From: Clostridium sp.
GTDB taxonomy: Bacteria; Bacillota; Clostridia; Clostridiales; Clostridiaceae
Assembly: GCF_016650035.1 (NCBI RefSeq)
Contig: NZ_JAENWM010000020.1
Location: forward strand, 1-46,925
Reading direction: 5' to 3'
Length of the DNA stretch: 46,925 bases
The notes beneath the pieces are model-generated. The model was given only the letters and a program-made list of their open reading frames with translations, was not told the DNA's origin and did no database searches. Below are positions 16,140 to 26,154 of this stretch, in pieces; position 1 is the stretch's first letter; each line of letters begins with the position of its first letter. Position numbers and translations under genes: made by a program.

Positions 16140-16880
16140 ATGTTAAGTGGAAAAACAGCAGTAGTTACAGGGGCAAGTCGTGGTATTGGAAGAGCTATAG
16201 CTATAAAGCTAGCGAAACTTGGAGCAAATGTAGTCCTTAACTATAGAAACAGTGTAGGTGGAGTACAGGAAGTAGTAAAAGAAATAGAAGCTTTAGGATC
16301 TAAGGCATTAGCTGTTAAGTGTGACATAAGCAGTTATAGTGGTGTTGAGAATATGATAAAAAAATGTATTGAAGAATTCGGAAGGCTAGATATTCTAGTT
16401 AATAATGCTGGTATAACAAAAGATGGCCTTTTAATGAGAATGAAGGAAGATGACTTTGATAGCGTTATAGATATTAACCTTAAGGGTGCTTTTAATTGCA
16501 CAAAGCATGTTTCGGCCATAATGCTTAAACAAAGAAGTGGAAGAATAATAAATATATCCTCTGTGTCTGGGCTTACAGGAAATGCAGGGCAAGTAAATTA
16601 TTCAGCTGCAAAGGCAGGTATAATAGGCATGACTAAAGCAGTTGCTAGAGAATTTGCAAGCCGTGGAATTACTTGTAATGCAGTAGCACCAGGATATATT
16701 GCAACAGATATGACTGATGTACTTCCAGACAAGGTAAAGGATGTTATAATGGGTACTATTCCACTAAAGAGGCTGGGATGTCCAGAGGATGTTGCAAATG
16801 CAGTAGCATTTTTAGCCTCAGAAGAAGCTTCATACATAACAGGTCAAGTTATAAATGTAGATGGTGGAATGGTAATGTAG
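16140..16880 (+). CDS. fabG: 3-oxoacyl-ACP reductase
   Basis: This NADPH-dependent short-chain dehydrogenase has the cofactor motif TGASRGIGRAIA, NNAG, catalytic Ser in ISSVSG, and Y-S-A-A-K. ATG 16140 gives the standard 246 aa and has AAAGGAG 9 nt upstream; an upstream in-frame ATG at 16113 would add nine residues and lies directly after the fabD stop. It reduces the keto intermediate in elongation. Confidence 0.97.
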   Translation: MLSGKTAVVTGASRGIGRAIAIKLAKLGANVVLNYRNSVGGVQEVVKEIEALGSKALAVKCDISSYSGVENMIKKCIEEFGRLDILVNNAGITKDGLLMRMKEDDFDSVIDINLKGAFNCTKHVSAIMLKQRSGRIINISSVSGLTGNAGQVNYSAAKAGIIGMTKAVAREFASRGITCNAVAPGYIATDMTDVLPDKVKDVIMGTIPLKRLGCPEDVANAVAFLASEEASYITGQVINVDGGMVM

Positions 16881-16921
16881 TAAAGCAACAGTTAATTACG
16901 ATTTTAAGGAGGTTTCACACT

Positions 16922-18163
16922 ATGAAAAATAGAGTTGTTATAACGGGAATGGGAGCAGTCACTCCTATAGGAAATGACGTAAATAGCTTTTGGAACAATG
17001 TAAAAGAAGGTACTTGTGGAATAGATGTAATTAAGTCTTTTGATATTTCAGAATATAAATGTAAAATGGGTGCAGAAGTTAAGGATTTTGATGTAACAGT
17101 TGCCTTAGATAAAAGAGAAGCCAGGAAAATGGATAAATATTGTCAATATGCAATGGTAGCAGCTGATGAAGCTATTAAAAATTCAGGACTTGATTTAAAT
17201 GCTATAGATAGTGAAAGATTAGGAGTAGTAGTTGGTTCAGGAATAGGTGGAATTGGTACTATTGAAAAGGAACAAAATAAGCTAATGGAAAAGGGACCAA
17301 ATAGAGTGTCACCATTTTTAATACCTATGATAATAGGAAATATGGCAGCTGGAAACATTGCAATAAAGTATGGTGCTAAAGGCATGTGTACTAGTGTGGT
17401 TACAGCTTGTGCTACAGGAACAAATGCAATAGGAGACGCTTTTCACTTGATTCAAGATGGAAGAGCAGACATAATAATAGCTGGAGGATCAGAGGGATCA
17501 ATAACTCCACTAGCTTTAGCAGGTTTTACATCTTTAACAGCTTTAAGTAAAAGTGAGGATCCGCTAAGAGCATCGATTCCATTTGATAAAGAGAGAAGCG
17601 GTTTTGTTATGGGAGAGGGTGCAGGTATAGTTATACTTGAATCTTTAGAGCATGCAGAAAAAAGAAATGCGAATATATATGCAGAGATGAAGGGCTATGG
17701 ATCAACTTGTGATGCTTATCATATAACTTCACCAGCACCGAGCGGAGAGGGTGCTGCAAGGGCAATGGTAATGGCACTTAAAGATGGGGCTGTTAAAGCC
17801 GAAGAAGTATCTTACATCAATGCTCACGGAACAAGCACTCCATACAATGATAAGTTTGAAACAGCAGCTATAAAAGTGGCTTTTGGAGAATACGCGTATA
17901 AAATACCTGTAAGTTCAACAAAATCTATGACAGGACATCTTCTTGGAGCTACGGGAGCAATAGAAGCTATTGTTTGTGTAAAAGCATTAGAAGAAGGTTT
18001 TGTACCGGCAACTATAGGATATAAAGTGGCAGATGAAGAATGTGATTTAGATTATGTTCCAAATCGCGGAAGAAAAGAGAGTCTACAATATGCGATGTCA
18101 AATTCCTTAGGATTTGGTGGTCATAACGCTACTATATTATTAAAAAAGTGGGATGGTAAATAA
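16922..18163 (+). CDS. fabF: Beta-ketoacyl-ACP synthase II
   Basis: The elongating condensing enzyme is 413 aa from ATG 16922, which has TAAGGAGG upstream. The reading frame extends 48 codons into fabG, but that extension is not homologous. The catalytic triad is Cys163 in TACATGTNAIGDA, His in NAHGTSTPYND and His in STKSMTGHLLGATG. The C-terminal NSLGFGGHN is also standard. Its stop overlaps the accB start (TAATG), indicating coupling. Confidence 0.97.
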   Translation: MKNRVVITGMGAVTPIGNDVNSFWNNVKEGTCGIDVIKSFDISEYKCKMGAEVKDFDVTVALDKREARKMDKYCQYAMVAADEAIKNSGLDLNAIDSERLGVVVGSGIGGIGTIEKEQNKLMEKGPNRVSPFLIPMIIGNMAAGNIAIKYGAKGMCTSVVTACATGTNAIGDAFHLIQDGRADIIIAGGSEGSITPLALAGFTSLTALSKSEDPLRASIPFDKERSGFVMGEGAGIVILESLEHAEKRNANIYAEMKGYGSTCDAYHITSPAPSGEGAARAMVMALKDGAVKAEEVSYINAHGTSTPYNDKFETAAIKVAFGEYAYKIPVSSTKSMTGHLLGATGAIEAIVCVKALEEGFVPATIGYKVADEECDLDYVPNRGRKESLQYAMSNSLGFGGHNATILLKKWDGK

Positions 18164-18684
18164 TGATGGATTATAAAAATATTGAACAGTTAATTAAAAC
18201 CGTTAGTGATTCACAACTTACCTCTTTTGAAATAGAGACAGAAGGCATAATGATAAAAATGGAGAAAAAAGAGAAACAGATAGTAGTAGAAAAAATGACT
18301 AGCTACGTTGCACCTGTAGAAAAAGTAACTGGGGATTCATTAAATACAGAAAATATAGCTGTAAATGGGTTGCCTTTAGAAAAACAAGATAATAATATGG
18401 CTATCACAATAGAAAATGCAGCGAAGGTAATGCTTGAGGAAAATTTAGTTATAGTTAAATCTCCAATTGTTGGAACCATGTATACTTCTCCTGGTTCCGA
18501 TTCAAACAATTTTGTAAAAGTTGGTTCGAAAATTAATAAGGGAGATACACTTTGCATTTTAGAAGCGATGAAACTTATGAATGAAATTGAAAGTGAAGTA
18601 GATGGGGAAGTCGTAGAAGTATTAGTATCGAATGGTGACATGGTAGAGTATGGTCAGCCGTTATTCAAAATACTCAAAAAATAA
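18163..18684 (+). CDS. accB: Biotin carboxyl carrier protein of acetyl-CoA carboxylase
   Basis: The 173-aa protein has an N-terminal helical part, a linker and a C-terminal biotinyl domain. The biotin attachment motif is EAMKLMNE with Lys137, and the preceding [13 protein letters not shown] strand is typical. It carries carboxybiotin between AccC and AccAD. The ATG overlaps the fabF stop by one base; a second ATG follows directly and is equally possible. Confidence 0.96.
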   Translation: MMDYKNIEQLIKTVSDSQLTSFEIETEGIMIKMEKKEKQIVVEKMTSYVAPVEKVTGDSLNTENIAVNGLPLEKQDNNMAITIENAAKVMLEENLVIVKSPIVGTMYTSPGSDSNNFVKVGSKINKGDTLCILEAMKLMNEIESEVDGEVVEVLVSNGDMVEYGQPLFKILKK

Positions 18685-18700
18685 AGGTGGAGACATTAAT

Positions 18701-19147
18701 ATGGAAAATATAAAAAGTACTACTTTAAATATAAAACAAATTCAAGAGATTATTCCTCATAGATATCCATTTTTATTTGTAGATAAGGTGGAGGAATTAG
18801 AACCAGGGAAAAGAGCCGTAGGATATAAAAATATTACTATGAATGAGTATTTTTTTCAAGGTCATTTTCCAACGGAACCAGTAGTTCCAGGAGTAATAAT
18901 TATAGAGGCGCTTGCACAAGTCGGAGCGGTAGCACTACTAAGTATGGATGATTACAAAGGCAAAATTGCTTATTTTGGTGGTATTAATAAAGCTAGATTT
19001 AGAAAAAAAGTTGTTCCAGGAGATGTACTAAAACTTGAAGTAGAAATAATCAAAATGAAGGGACCTGTTGGAATTGGAAAGGCAGTAGCTTCAGTAAATG
19101 GAGAAAAGGCGGCAGAAGCTGAAATTACGTTTGCCGTAGGTATTTAA
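18701..19147 (+). CDS. fabZ: 3-hydroxyacyl-ACP dehydratase
   Basis: The hot-dog fold dehydratase is 148 aa from ATG 18701, with AGGTGGAG upstream. The frame opens earlier inside accB but without homology. Catalytic His55 lies in FFQGHFP and Glu69 in [25 protein letters not shown] near the N terminus is diagnostic. Its place between accB and accC is the usual clostridial order. Confidence 0.97.
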   Translation: MENIKSTTLNIKQIQEIIPHRYPFLFVDKVEELEPGKRAVGYKNITMNEYFFQGHFPTEPVVPGVIIIEALAQVGAVALLSMDDYKGKIAYFGGINKARFRKKVVPGDVLKLEVEIIKMKGPVGIGKAVASVNGEKAAEAEITFAVGI

Positions 19148-19188
19148 TATTTTAGTTAATAATTTTAAGTGCAGGGAAGGTAAATAGT

Positions 19189-20535
19189 ATGTTTAAGAAG
19201 ATATTAATTGCTAATAGAGGCGAGATAGCGGTAAGAATAATTCGGGCTTGTAATGAGATGGGTATTCAAACTGTGGCAGTATATTCTGAGATAGATAAAA
19301 ATGCTCTTCATACTCAAATGGCGGATGAGGCTGTATGCATTGGACCTGCTAAATCTGTAGATAGTTATTTGAATATGCAAAATATATTAAGTGCAACAGT
19401 GCTTACAGGTGCAGAGGCAATTCATCCTGGTTTTGGATTTTTGTCTGAGAATAGTAAGTTCGCACAGATGTGTGAGGAATGTAATATAAAATTTATAGGA
19501 CCAGATTCAAGTAATATGGAGAATATGGGCAACAAGGTGAAGGCTAGAGAAATAATGATTCGTGCTGGAGTTCCCGTAGTTCCTGGCTCAGAAGGGGCTG
19601 TGGCTACTGAAGCAGAAGCTTTAATGTGGGCTAAAAAAATAGGATATCCACTAATGATAAAGGCCTCAGCAGGGGGGGGTGGACGTGGTATAAGAATTGT
19701 TAGAAAACAAGAAGAGCTTATACCCGCCTATAATACCGCTAAAGAAGAGTCGAAAAATGCTTTTGGTGATGATACAATGTATATGGAAAAATTTATAGAA
19801 GAACCAAGGCACATAGAGTTTCAAATACTTGCAGATGAGCATGAAAATGTTATTCATCTCGGTGAGCGGGATTGCTCTATCCAAAGGCGGAATCAAAAGG
19901 TAATAGAGGAAGCGCCAGGACCTGTAATGACAGAAGAACTTAGAAAACAGATGGGTGCGGTTGCAGTTAAAGCGGCTAGCTCTATTAATTATAAAAATGT
20001 TGGAACAATAGAGTTTTTACTAGATAAGCATGGGGAATATTATTTTATGGAGATGAATACCCGTATACAGGTGGAGCATCCAATAACTGAAATGATTACC
20101 GGGGTAGATTTAGTTAAAGCTCAGATAAAGATTGCTTCGGGACAATTGCTTTCTTATAAACAAGAGGATATAAAAATTCAGGGTCATGCTATTGAATGTA
20201 GAATAAATGCAGAAAATCCTTCCAAAAATTTTATGCCTTGTCCAGGTGAAATAAAATCACTTCATATTCCTGGAGGATATGGGGTAAGAATTGATAGTGC
20301 AGCGTATCAAGGTTACAAAATACCACCTAATTATGATTCGATGATAGGAAAACTCATTGTACATGGTAAAAACAGAGAAGAAGCGATATGTAAAATGAGA
20401 AGGGCCTTAGGAGAGTTTATAATAGAAGGAGTAGATACTAACATAGACTTCCAATTTAAAATAATAAATAATGATAATTTTATAAAAGGAAAATTTGATA
20501 CTAGTTTTATTAGTAAAGAATTTAAAGATATTTAA
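19189..20535 (+). CDS. accC: Biotin carboxylase subunit of acetyl-CoA carboxylase
   Basis: The 448-aa ATP-grasp enzyme carboxylates biotin on AccB using bicarbonate. The N terminus KILIANRGEIAVRIIRAC, the glycine-rich ATP loop KASAGGGGRGIRIV, the metal-binding FMEMNTRIQVEHP segment and the C-terminal ECRINAENP are all intact. The length is standard. There is a 41-bp gap from fabZ and a weak GGGAAGG ribosome site. Confidence 0.97.
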   Translation: MFKKILIANRGEIAVRIIRACNEMGIQTVAVYSEIDKNALHTQMADEAVCIGPAKSVDSYLNMQNILSATVLTGAEAIHPGFGFLSENSKFAQMCEECNIKFIGPDSSNMENMGNKVKAREIMIRAGVPVVPGSEGAVATEAEALMWAKKIGYPLMIKASAGGGGRGIRIVRKQEELIPAYNTAKEESKNAFGDDTMYMEKFIEEPRHIEFQILADEHENVIHLGERDCSIQRRNQKVIEEAPGPVMTEELRKQMGAVAVKAASSINYKNVGTIEFLLDKHGEYYFMEMNTRIQVEHPITEMITGVDLVKAQIKIASGQLLSYKQEDIKIQGHAIECRINAENPSKNFMPCPGEIKSLHIPGGYGVRIDSAAYQGYKIPPNYDSMIGKLIVHGKNREEAICKMRRALGEFIIEGVDTNIDFQFKIINNDNFIKGKFDTSFISKEFKDI

Positions 20536-20596
20536 AAACTAGATAAATGCATACTGAAATTTATTACTAGGTATGCTTTTAGAAAGGGGTAGCTAT

Positions 20597-21457
20597 ATGT
20601 TTGAATTTAATCGTATATTTAAAAAGAACAGGTATATTGAGGTTAAAAGTTTACAAGATGAAGATGGTGAGAATAAACCTAATATTCCGACCGGAATGTG
20701 GGTTAAATGTCAAACTTGTGGTAAAATTCTTTATAGTAAGGATTTAGAGAATAGTATAATGACTTGTGAAAATTGTAGAACTCATTTCAGAATTGGTGCT
20801 AAAGAAAGAATAAATTACACCATAGATAGTGAGACTTTTATAGAATATGATAAGAATATGATCTCAGACAATCCCATAGATTTTGAAGGATATGAAGATA
20901 AGCTTCAAAGTTTTCATGAAAAAACATCATTAAATGAAGCTGTAATAACTGGAGAAGGAAAGATAAATGGTTATGATACAGTAGTTGCAGTGATGGATAG
21001 CAATTTTATGATGGGAAGTATGGGGTCTGTTGTTGGTGAGAAAATTACAAGGGCTATTGAGAGAGCAACAGATGCTAAAAAACCAATTATTATATTTACA
21101 GCCTCAGGGGGAGCTAGGATGCAAGAAGGGATATATTCTCTAATGCAAATGGCTAAAACTAGTGCTGCGATTGCGAGGCATAATAAAAATGGCTGCCTTT
21201 ATATAACAGTTCTAACAGACCCGACTACCGGAGGAGTTACAGCAAGTTTTGCAATGCTTGGAGATATAATAATAGCTGAGCCCAACGCACTAATAGGTTT
21301 TGCAGGTAGAAGAGTTATTGAACAAACAATAAAGCAGCAATTACCTGATGACTTTCAAAGGGCTGAATTTCTGCTCCAAAAGGGTTTTATAGATAAGGTA
21401 GTGGATAGAAAGGCAATGAAAGATACTTTAACGCAAATATTAAAAATTCATTCATAG
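20597..21457 (+). CDS. accD: Acetyl-CoA carboxylase carboxyltransferase beta subunit
   Basis: The protein is 286 aa from ATG 20597, with AAAGGGG 7 nt upstream. An N-terminal zinc ribbon (CQTCG and CENC) is followed by the crotonase-like carboxyltransferase core with [12 protein letters not shown] and [18 protein letters not shown]. It forms the transferase with AccA. Its gap from accC (61 bp) is slightly longer than others in the operon. Confidence 0.97.
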   Translation: MFEFNRIFKKNRYIEVKSLQDEDGENKPNIPTGMWVKCQTCGKILYSKDLENSIMTCENCRTHFRIGAKERINYTIDSETFIEYDKNMISDNPIDFEGYEDKLQSFHEKTSLNEAVITGEGKINGYDTVVAVMDSNFMMGSMGSVVGEKITRAIERATDAKKPIIIFTASGGARMQEGIYSLMQMAKTSAAIARHNKNGCLYITVLTDPTTGGVTASFAMLGDIIIAEPNALIGFAGRRVIEQTIKQQLPDDFQRAEFLLQKGFIDKVVDRKAMKDTLTQILKIHS

Positions 21458-21499
21458 CTAATAGAAAGAGCTAAAAGCAACGATAGGGAGTGAGATTTT

Positions 21500-22450
21500 A
21501 TGGTAACTTTACCTTTTGAAAAGCACATGTATGAACTTAAGAATAAAATAGATGATTTAAAGAATTTAGCAATAGAACAAAATATAGATTTGGGAAAAGA
21601 AGTAAGGCAGCTGGAAATTAAGCTTTATAATATGCAAAAGGAAGCCTATAAAAATTTAACTGCCTGGGATAAGGTAAGTATTGCAAGGCTTGTTGAACGT
21701 CCAACTGCTCTTGATTATATAAATCTAATTTTTGATGGCTTTATGGAGCTTCATGGAGACAGATATTATGGGGATGATGCAGCTATTGTAGGTGGAATAG
21801 CTGAAATTAATGGTGTATCTGTAACTGTTATAGCTCAGCAAAAGGGTAATAATACCAAGGAAAACATAAAGAGGAACTTTGGGATGCCAAATCCTGAGGG
21901 GTATAGAAAAGCCTTAAGACTTATGAAACAGGCAGAAAAATTCCATAGACCAGTAATCTGCCTTGTAGATACTCCAGGAGCAAACTGTGGAATAGGTGCA
22001 GAAGAAAGAGGACAAGGAGAGGCAATTGCTAGGAATCTTATGGAAATGTCAAATTTAAAAACACCAATAATTTCAATAGTTATAGGCGAAGGTGGAAGCG
22101 GTGGAGCTCTAGCAATGGCTGTAGCTGATGAGGTTTGGATGCTCGAACATGCAATATATTCCATTTTGTCGCCAGAAGGCTTTGCTACTATATTATTTAA
22201 AGATGCAAGTCGTGCAAAAGAAGCAGCTAATGAAATGAAAATAACAGCTCAAGATTTAATTAATTTTGGAATAATAGATAGAATTATCAAAGAACCTTTA
22301 GGTGGAGCACACACTAACGTAGGTGAGATGGCATTAAGTATTAAACGTAACCTAGAAGAGTCAATTAATAGATTGATAGGGGAGCCTATAGAGTCGTTAC
22401 TAACTAAGAGATATTATAAATTTAGAAAAATTGGAAAAATAGTAGAATAG
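21500..22450 (+). CDS. accA: Acetyl-CoA carboxylase carboxyltransferase alpha subunit
   Basis: The 316-aa partner of AccD has an N-terminal helical region ([17 protein letters not shown]), the [16 protein letters not shown] segment, and the oxyanion region [23 protein letters not shown] with [10 protein letters not shown]. It is the last gene of the fatty-acid operon, with a terminator 23 bp downstream. Confidence 0.97.
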   Translation: MVTLPFEKHMYELKNKIDDLKNLAIEQNIDLGKEVRQLEIKLYNMQKEAYKNLTAWDKVSIARLVERPTALDYINLIFDGFMELHGDRYYGDDAAIVGGIAEINGVSVTVIAQQKGNNTKENIKRNFGMPNPEGYRKALRLMKQAEKFHRPVICLVDTPGANCGIGAEERGQGEAIARNLMEMSNLKTPIISIVIGEGGSGGALAMAVADEVWMLEHAIYSILSPEGFATILFKDASRAKEAANEMKITAQDLINFGIIDRIIKEPLGGAHTNVGEMALSIKRNLEESINRLIGEPIESLLTKRYYKFRKIGKIVE

Positions 22451-22473
22451 CAAATAATTTATAATGATGATAT

Positions 22474-22504
22474 AAAGAAAAGTATATATACTTTTCTTTT
22501 TTTT
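22474..22504 (+). terminator. Terminator of the fatty-acid operon
   Basis: A 26-nt perfect palindrome (13-bp arms, 22474-22499) is followed by T-rich sequence to 22504. It separates accA from degV. Confidence 0.85.
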
Positions 22505-22587
22505 GGGTATTGTGGTGTTTGTATAAATCATACATAATAGAAGAGTAGAATATACTACTTATAAGAATTGCAAAGGGGAATAAAGTT

Positions 22588-23469
22588 ATGGCTAAAACAC
22601 TTAGTGATACAATTTTAGTAATAGATTCAGGATGCGATTTACCTTTAGGGTACATTGAACAAGAGAATATAGTAGCTTTAGGGTTAATATGTAATTTTAA
22701 AGGTGAAGCAATTCAGGATGATTTCGGGAAGAATTTTATTCGTAAGGATTTTTATGATGCTTTAAGAGAAGGAGAAATGCCTACTACATCACAGATAAAT
22801 AGCGAAAAATATGTGGAGGTCTTTAGAAAGTATGTACGCAATCGTAAATCTATCATATATATTGCTATGTCTTCTGCACTATCCGGAACTATAAATAGTG
22901 CGAATATAGGTAGAGAAACTATACTTGAAGAATTTCCAGAGGCAGATATAAGTATAGTTGATAGTAAATGTGCAAGTCTTGGGCAAGGACTTTTAGTTTA
23001 TTATGCTTATGAGATGTTGAAAGAAGGAAAATCAAAAAATGAGATAGTTACTTTTATTGAAGAAAATAAGCTTAAGATTAACCATTGGTTTACAGTTAAC
23101 GATTTAAATCATCTAAAAAGAGGTGGGAGAATATCAAGTTCAGCTGCAACCGTTGGTACACTATTAAGTATAAAACCCGTTTTGCTTATGGACAATGAAG
23201 GGAGACTTACCACCTTTTCTAAATGTCGAGGAAGAAAAAAAGCAATACATACTTTAGCTGAAAAATTCAAGGAAAGAACAGACCCAAACAAACAGCAAGT
23301 TATAGCCATAGGTCATGGGGATTGTATGGAAGACGCATTGCTACTAGAATCTTTGGTTAGAGAGCATGGGAATGTCAAGGACGTGATTTTAAATTACGTG
23401 GGTACGGCAATAGGGTCGCATACAGGGCCAGAAATATTAGGCTTATATTTTATGGCTGAGGAAAGATAA
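22588..23469 (+). CDS. DegV family protein (fatty-acid-binding fold, FakB-like)
   Basis: DegV/FakB proteins bind one fatty acid and present it to a FakA-type kinase. The 293-aa protein starts ILVIDSGCDLP and has MPTTSQINSEKY (the TSQ segment near the ligand head group), MSSALSGTINSA, VDSKCASLGQG, and LKRGGRISSSAA near residue 180. It lies directly after the fatty-acid operon but behind a terminator, so it has its own control or depends on read-through. Specific FakB function is inference. No fakA-like gene is in the window. Confidence 0.9.
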   Translation: MAKTLSDTILVIDSGCDLPLGYIEQENIVALGLICNFKGEAIQDDFGKNFIRKDFYDALREGEMPTTSQINSEKYVEVFRKYVRNRKSIIYIAMSSALSGTINSANIGRETILEEFPEADISIVDSKCASLGQGLLVYYAYEMLKEGKSKNEIVTFIEENKLKINHWFTVNDLNHLKRGGRISSSAATVGTLLSIKPVLLMDNEGRLTTFSKCRGRKKAIHTLAEKFKERTDPNKQQVIAIGHGDCMEDALLLESLVREHGNVKDVILNYVGTAIGSHTGPEILGLYFMAEER

Positions 23470-23524
23470 TAGTTAATAAATAACGTAAGAAAAATCGCAA
23501 TTATAATTTATATTTATAAAGTAA

Positions 23525-23552
23525 AAGGGAGATGTACTAGTACATCTCCCTT
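23525..23552 (-). terminator. Terminator of the SASP-like gene
   Basis: A perfect 28-bp palindrome (14-bp arms, containing GGGAGATGTAC/GTACATCTCCC) is followed on the minus strand by TTTTAC. It sits 4 bp past the small gene's stop. Confidence 0.75.
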
Positions 23553-23556
23553 AAAA

Positions 23557-23703
23557 TTATTCTGTTTCTTTTCCTAATTTCTTAGATTCTTTAGAAACTC
23601 CGATTTCATTGGCAGTTTCCATTTTCATTTTAGATAATTCTTTTTTTGTTTTTGGGTTTGCCTTTTTGTTATCCTTACTATTCTTGTTGTTTTTATGTGA
23701 CAT
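23557..23703 (-). CDS. Short small-acid-soluble-spore-protein-like protein, 48 aa
   Basis: ATG 23703 has an excellent AGGAGGGG ribosome site 7 nt upstream. The lysine/asparagine-rich product carries ELSKMKMETANEIGVSKES, which closely resembles the N-terminal helix of alpha/beta-type SASPs (pattern KMETANEVGV), where germination protease also cuts. It then ends at residue 48. The second DNA-binding half (with GGEMVKRMV) is absent, so this is either a minor short SASP class or a truncated relative. It has its own terminator. I could not identify a sporulation-sigma promoter with confidence. Confidence 0.7.
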   Translation of the reverse strand: MSHKNNKNSKDNKKANPKTKKELSKMKMETANEIGVSKESKKLGKETE

Positions 23704-23890
23704 TATTTACCCCTCCTTTTATGTTTTTGAGTTAAAAACGATTATTAAGCGTTTTGATCTCAAATAATAAACATCTCTATTTTAACTATAACCAATTTTA
23801 TGAATTGTATTCCAGGTAAGATTATTGAAACAGGAATTTTAGTGATATAATTAATCAAAATAAAAATATTTACATAGGAGGAATTAAATT

Positions 23891-24700
23891 ATGAATAAAA
23901 ATATAGGGTTTATAGGCTGTGGCAATATGGCACAAGCTATGATAGGTGGAATAGTAAAATCAAAATTAGTTTCGAGTGAAAGTGTAATGGCAAGTAATCC
24001 ATCAAATAAGAATTTAAATAAGGTAAAAGAACAATATAATATTATAGTAACTAATGACAATAAGGAAGTTGCGAAATTTTCTGATATAGTAATACTAGCT
24101 GTTAAGCCTTATAAATATCTTGAGGTTATTGATGAAATAAAATCGTATTTAAAGAATGAAGTAATTATAGTAGCTATAGCTGCAGGAATAACTTTAGAGG
24201 ATATGAGTAATACACTAGGTGATAATGCAAAGGTTATAAGAACTATGCCAAATACTCCAGCACTGGTTGGAGAGGGAATGAGTGCAATCTGTGCTAATAG
24301 AAATATAACTAAAGAAGAATTGAAAGAAGTAATAAATATTTTTGAAAGTTTTGGTAAGGCAGAGATATTAGAGGAAAAGCTTATGGATGTTGTTCCGGCA
24401 GTAAGCGGCTCATCTCCAGCTTATGTGTATATGTTTATTGAAGCGCTAGGTGATGGTGCAGTGCTTAAAGGTATGCCAAGGGACAAGGCCTATAAAATGG
24501 CAGCACAAGCGGTGCTCGGAGCAGCTAAGATGGTGCTTGAGACTGGAGAACACCCAGGGAAACTTAAAGACAATGTATGCTCACCAGGAGGAACTACAAT
24601 AGAGGCAGTATATAGCTTAGAAAAGAATAATTTTAGGGGTACGGTAATTTCAGCAATGGAGAGTTGTACAGATAAGGCGATAGAAATGGGTAAAAAATAA
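23891..24700 (+). CDS. proC: Pyrroline-5-carboxylate reductase
   Basis: This NAD(P)H enzyme makes the last step of proline synthesis. The 269-aa protein begins NIGFIGCGNMAQAMIGGI (Rossmann motif). It has IRTMPNTPALVGEGM, AVSGSSPAYVYMFIEAL and the signature CSPGGTTIEAVYSLE near the C terminus. The length is standard and all motifs are intact. The start has AGGAGGAATT. The gene appears monocistronic. Confidence 0.97.
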   Translation: MNKNIGFIGCGNMAQAMIGGIVKSKLVSSESVMASNPSNKNLNKVKEQYNIIVTNDNKEVAKFSDIVILAVKPYKYLEVIDEIKSYLKNEVIIVAIAAGITLEDMSNTLGDNAKVIRTMPNTPALVGEGMSAICANRNITKEELKEVINIFESFGKAEILEEKLMDVVPAVSGSSPAYVYMFIEALGDGAVLKGMPRDKAYKMAAQAVLGAAKMVLETGEHPGKLKDNVCSPGGTTIEAVYSLEKNNFRGTVISAMESCTDKAIEMGKK

Positions 24701-24818
24701 AAAGTTTATACTTTGTTTAGAATTAGTTTATAGAAAGTAGAGACATGTACTTTAAAATGGAATTATGAAAGATTTTCATGTTAGTAAACTAATTAAAAGC
24801 AACGGGAGATGTTATAAA

Positions 24819-26069
24819 GTGAAATTTAAGAAAAAAACAATGATGGGAATAAGTTTTGTTATAGGCACTATAATGTTTACAACCACAGCTATTGCTCAGG
24901 TAGCAACAAAAAGTGGATATGATCAGCTTAAAGATTCTGTAAAATATACAGCAGAAAATTGTGCCACTAAAATTTCGAACTATACTATGGATATGTCATT
25001 TATTATAAAGGACAATAGTAAAGTTATTTATTCAGAAAATTCTATTGATAAAGTGGATGTAAAAAATGGAGCTAAGGAATCTGTATCAACAGGATTACAT
25101 GGTATAACTAAGACAGAAGGTTATAACTACAATGATAAAATAGGTTCTATATATAAAAATGATGAACAAAATGTTTATTATGAAACTGAATTTACAAGCC
25201 CTCACGAAAATGATGCTTTCAGTAACCCTTTTGAAGAAGACGGAGTTGCTGATTTGGAAAAAATTGCAGATGCTCTTGTGGGAAACTTAAAAGACTCTGT
25301 AGTAGTTACTGAAAATGCAGATGGAACTAAAATACTATCGGGCTCTTTAAGTGAATCCCAAATACCAGCCCTCGTTGATGCAGTGGTATCTTATTATGCT
25401 AAGAGTCAATTTGGTAATAATTATAATAATCCTAATAAGGATAGTACCATGCCTAAAATAACAAAGGATGTATTTGTAAGTGAAGTTAAAGGAAATATGA
25501 CAACAAATAAAGATGGATTCATTCAAAGTGTGCTTGGTAGTGGAGTGATTTCTGGTAAAGATGAAAGTGGCACAGAGCATAAATTAACTTTCGAGATGTT
25601 AGTAAAAATAACTAATGTTAACTCAACTAAGGTGAGTAGACCAGACCTTACTGGTAAGAAAGTAGAAAAAAGTGTAGAAAAAGATTATAGTAAATTATCT
25701 AATCCTGAAAAATATTTAGGGAAATACAAAACAGATATTTTAATAGAAAAGGAAGGAAAATTTGTTAAAATAGGTGAAAAATTTGTAGATGTTACTGCAA
25801 TAGATGATAAAGGTATTAGTGGAAGACATTATGAGGAATATGCAAAGGGCTATGAAGAATATGCAACTAATAAAAAAGACTTCAAGTTTGATTGTAAATT
25901 TGAAAATGATCAATTTAATGCGAATTTTAAAGTTGATGATTCATCAAAAAACAGTGTGCAAGGGAATATATCTATAAATACATTTTCAGCCAATATATAC
26001 TTTAGCACAGGTGAAAACAGAAGCGGAAGCATGATGTCTGATGATCAGTACAACAAGGTATTTAACTAA
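24819..26069 (+). CDS. Secreted or membrane-anchored protein upstream of an ABC exporter, unknown function
   Basis: I choose GTG 24819 because GGGAGA lies 9 nt upstream; the frame also opens at ATG 24765, adding 18 residues. The 416-aa product begins with a basic stretch and a hydrophobic helix (MMGISFVIGTIMFTTTAIA), either a signal peptide or an anchor. The rest is a hydrophilic, beta-rich extracytoplasmic region, with repeated Thr/Ser/Asn and no cysteine lipobox. I recognise no domain. It precedes an ABC ATPase, permease, histidine kinase and response regulator, so a sensing or envelope-stress role is plausible, but a terminator-like hairpin lies between it and them. Confidence 0.75.
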   Translation: MKFKKKTMMGISFVIGTIMFTTTAIAQVATKSGYDQLKDSVKYTAENCATKISNYTMDMSFIIKDNSKVIYSENSIDKVDVKNGAKESVSTGLHGITKTEGYNYNDKIGSIYKNDEQNVYYETEFTSPHENDAFSNPFEEDGVADLEKIADALVGNLKDSVVVTENADGTKILSGSLSESQIPALVDAVVSYYAKSQFGNNYNNPNKDSTMPKITKDVFVSEVKGNMTTNKDGFIQSVLGSGVISGKDESGTEHKLTFEMLVKITNVNSTKVSRPDLTGKKVEKSVEKDYSKLSNPEKYLGKYKTDILIEKEGKFVKIGEKFVDVTAIDDKGISGRHYEEYAKGYEEYATNKKDFKFDCKFENDQFNANFKVDDSSKNSVQGNISINTFSANIYFSTGENRSGSMMSDDQYNKVFN

Positions 26070-26083
26070 TAATAAATAAAAGA

Positions 26084-26131
26084 AAATAAGTAGCAAGTCA
26101 AAAACCACCATATTGACTTGTTATTTATTTT
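26084..26131 (+). terminator. Hairpin terminator between the secreted protein and ABC genes
   Basis: CAAGTCAA (26094-26101) pairs with TTGACTTG (26113-26120), extended by AATAA/TTATT across small mismatches, and ends in TTTATTTTAA. Some read-through into the ABC operon is possible. Confidence 0.65.
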
Positions 26132-26154
26132 AATGTAAATGGGGGGGAGCGCAA

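Noticed and set aside
16778-16921. N-terminal 48-codon extension of fabF into fabG
   Set aside because: The extension has no family homology, and the ATG at 16922 has a strong TAAGGAGG site giving the standard length.
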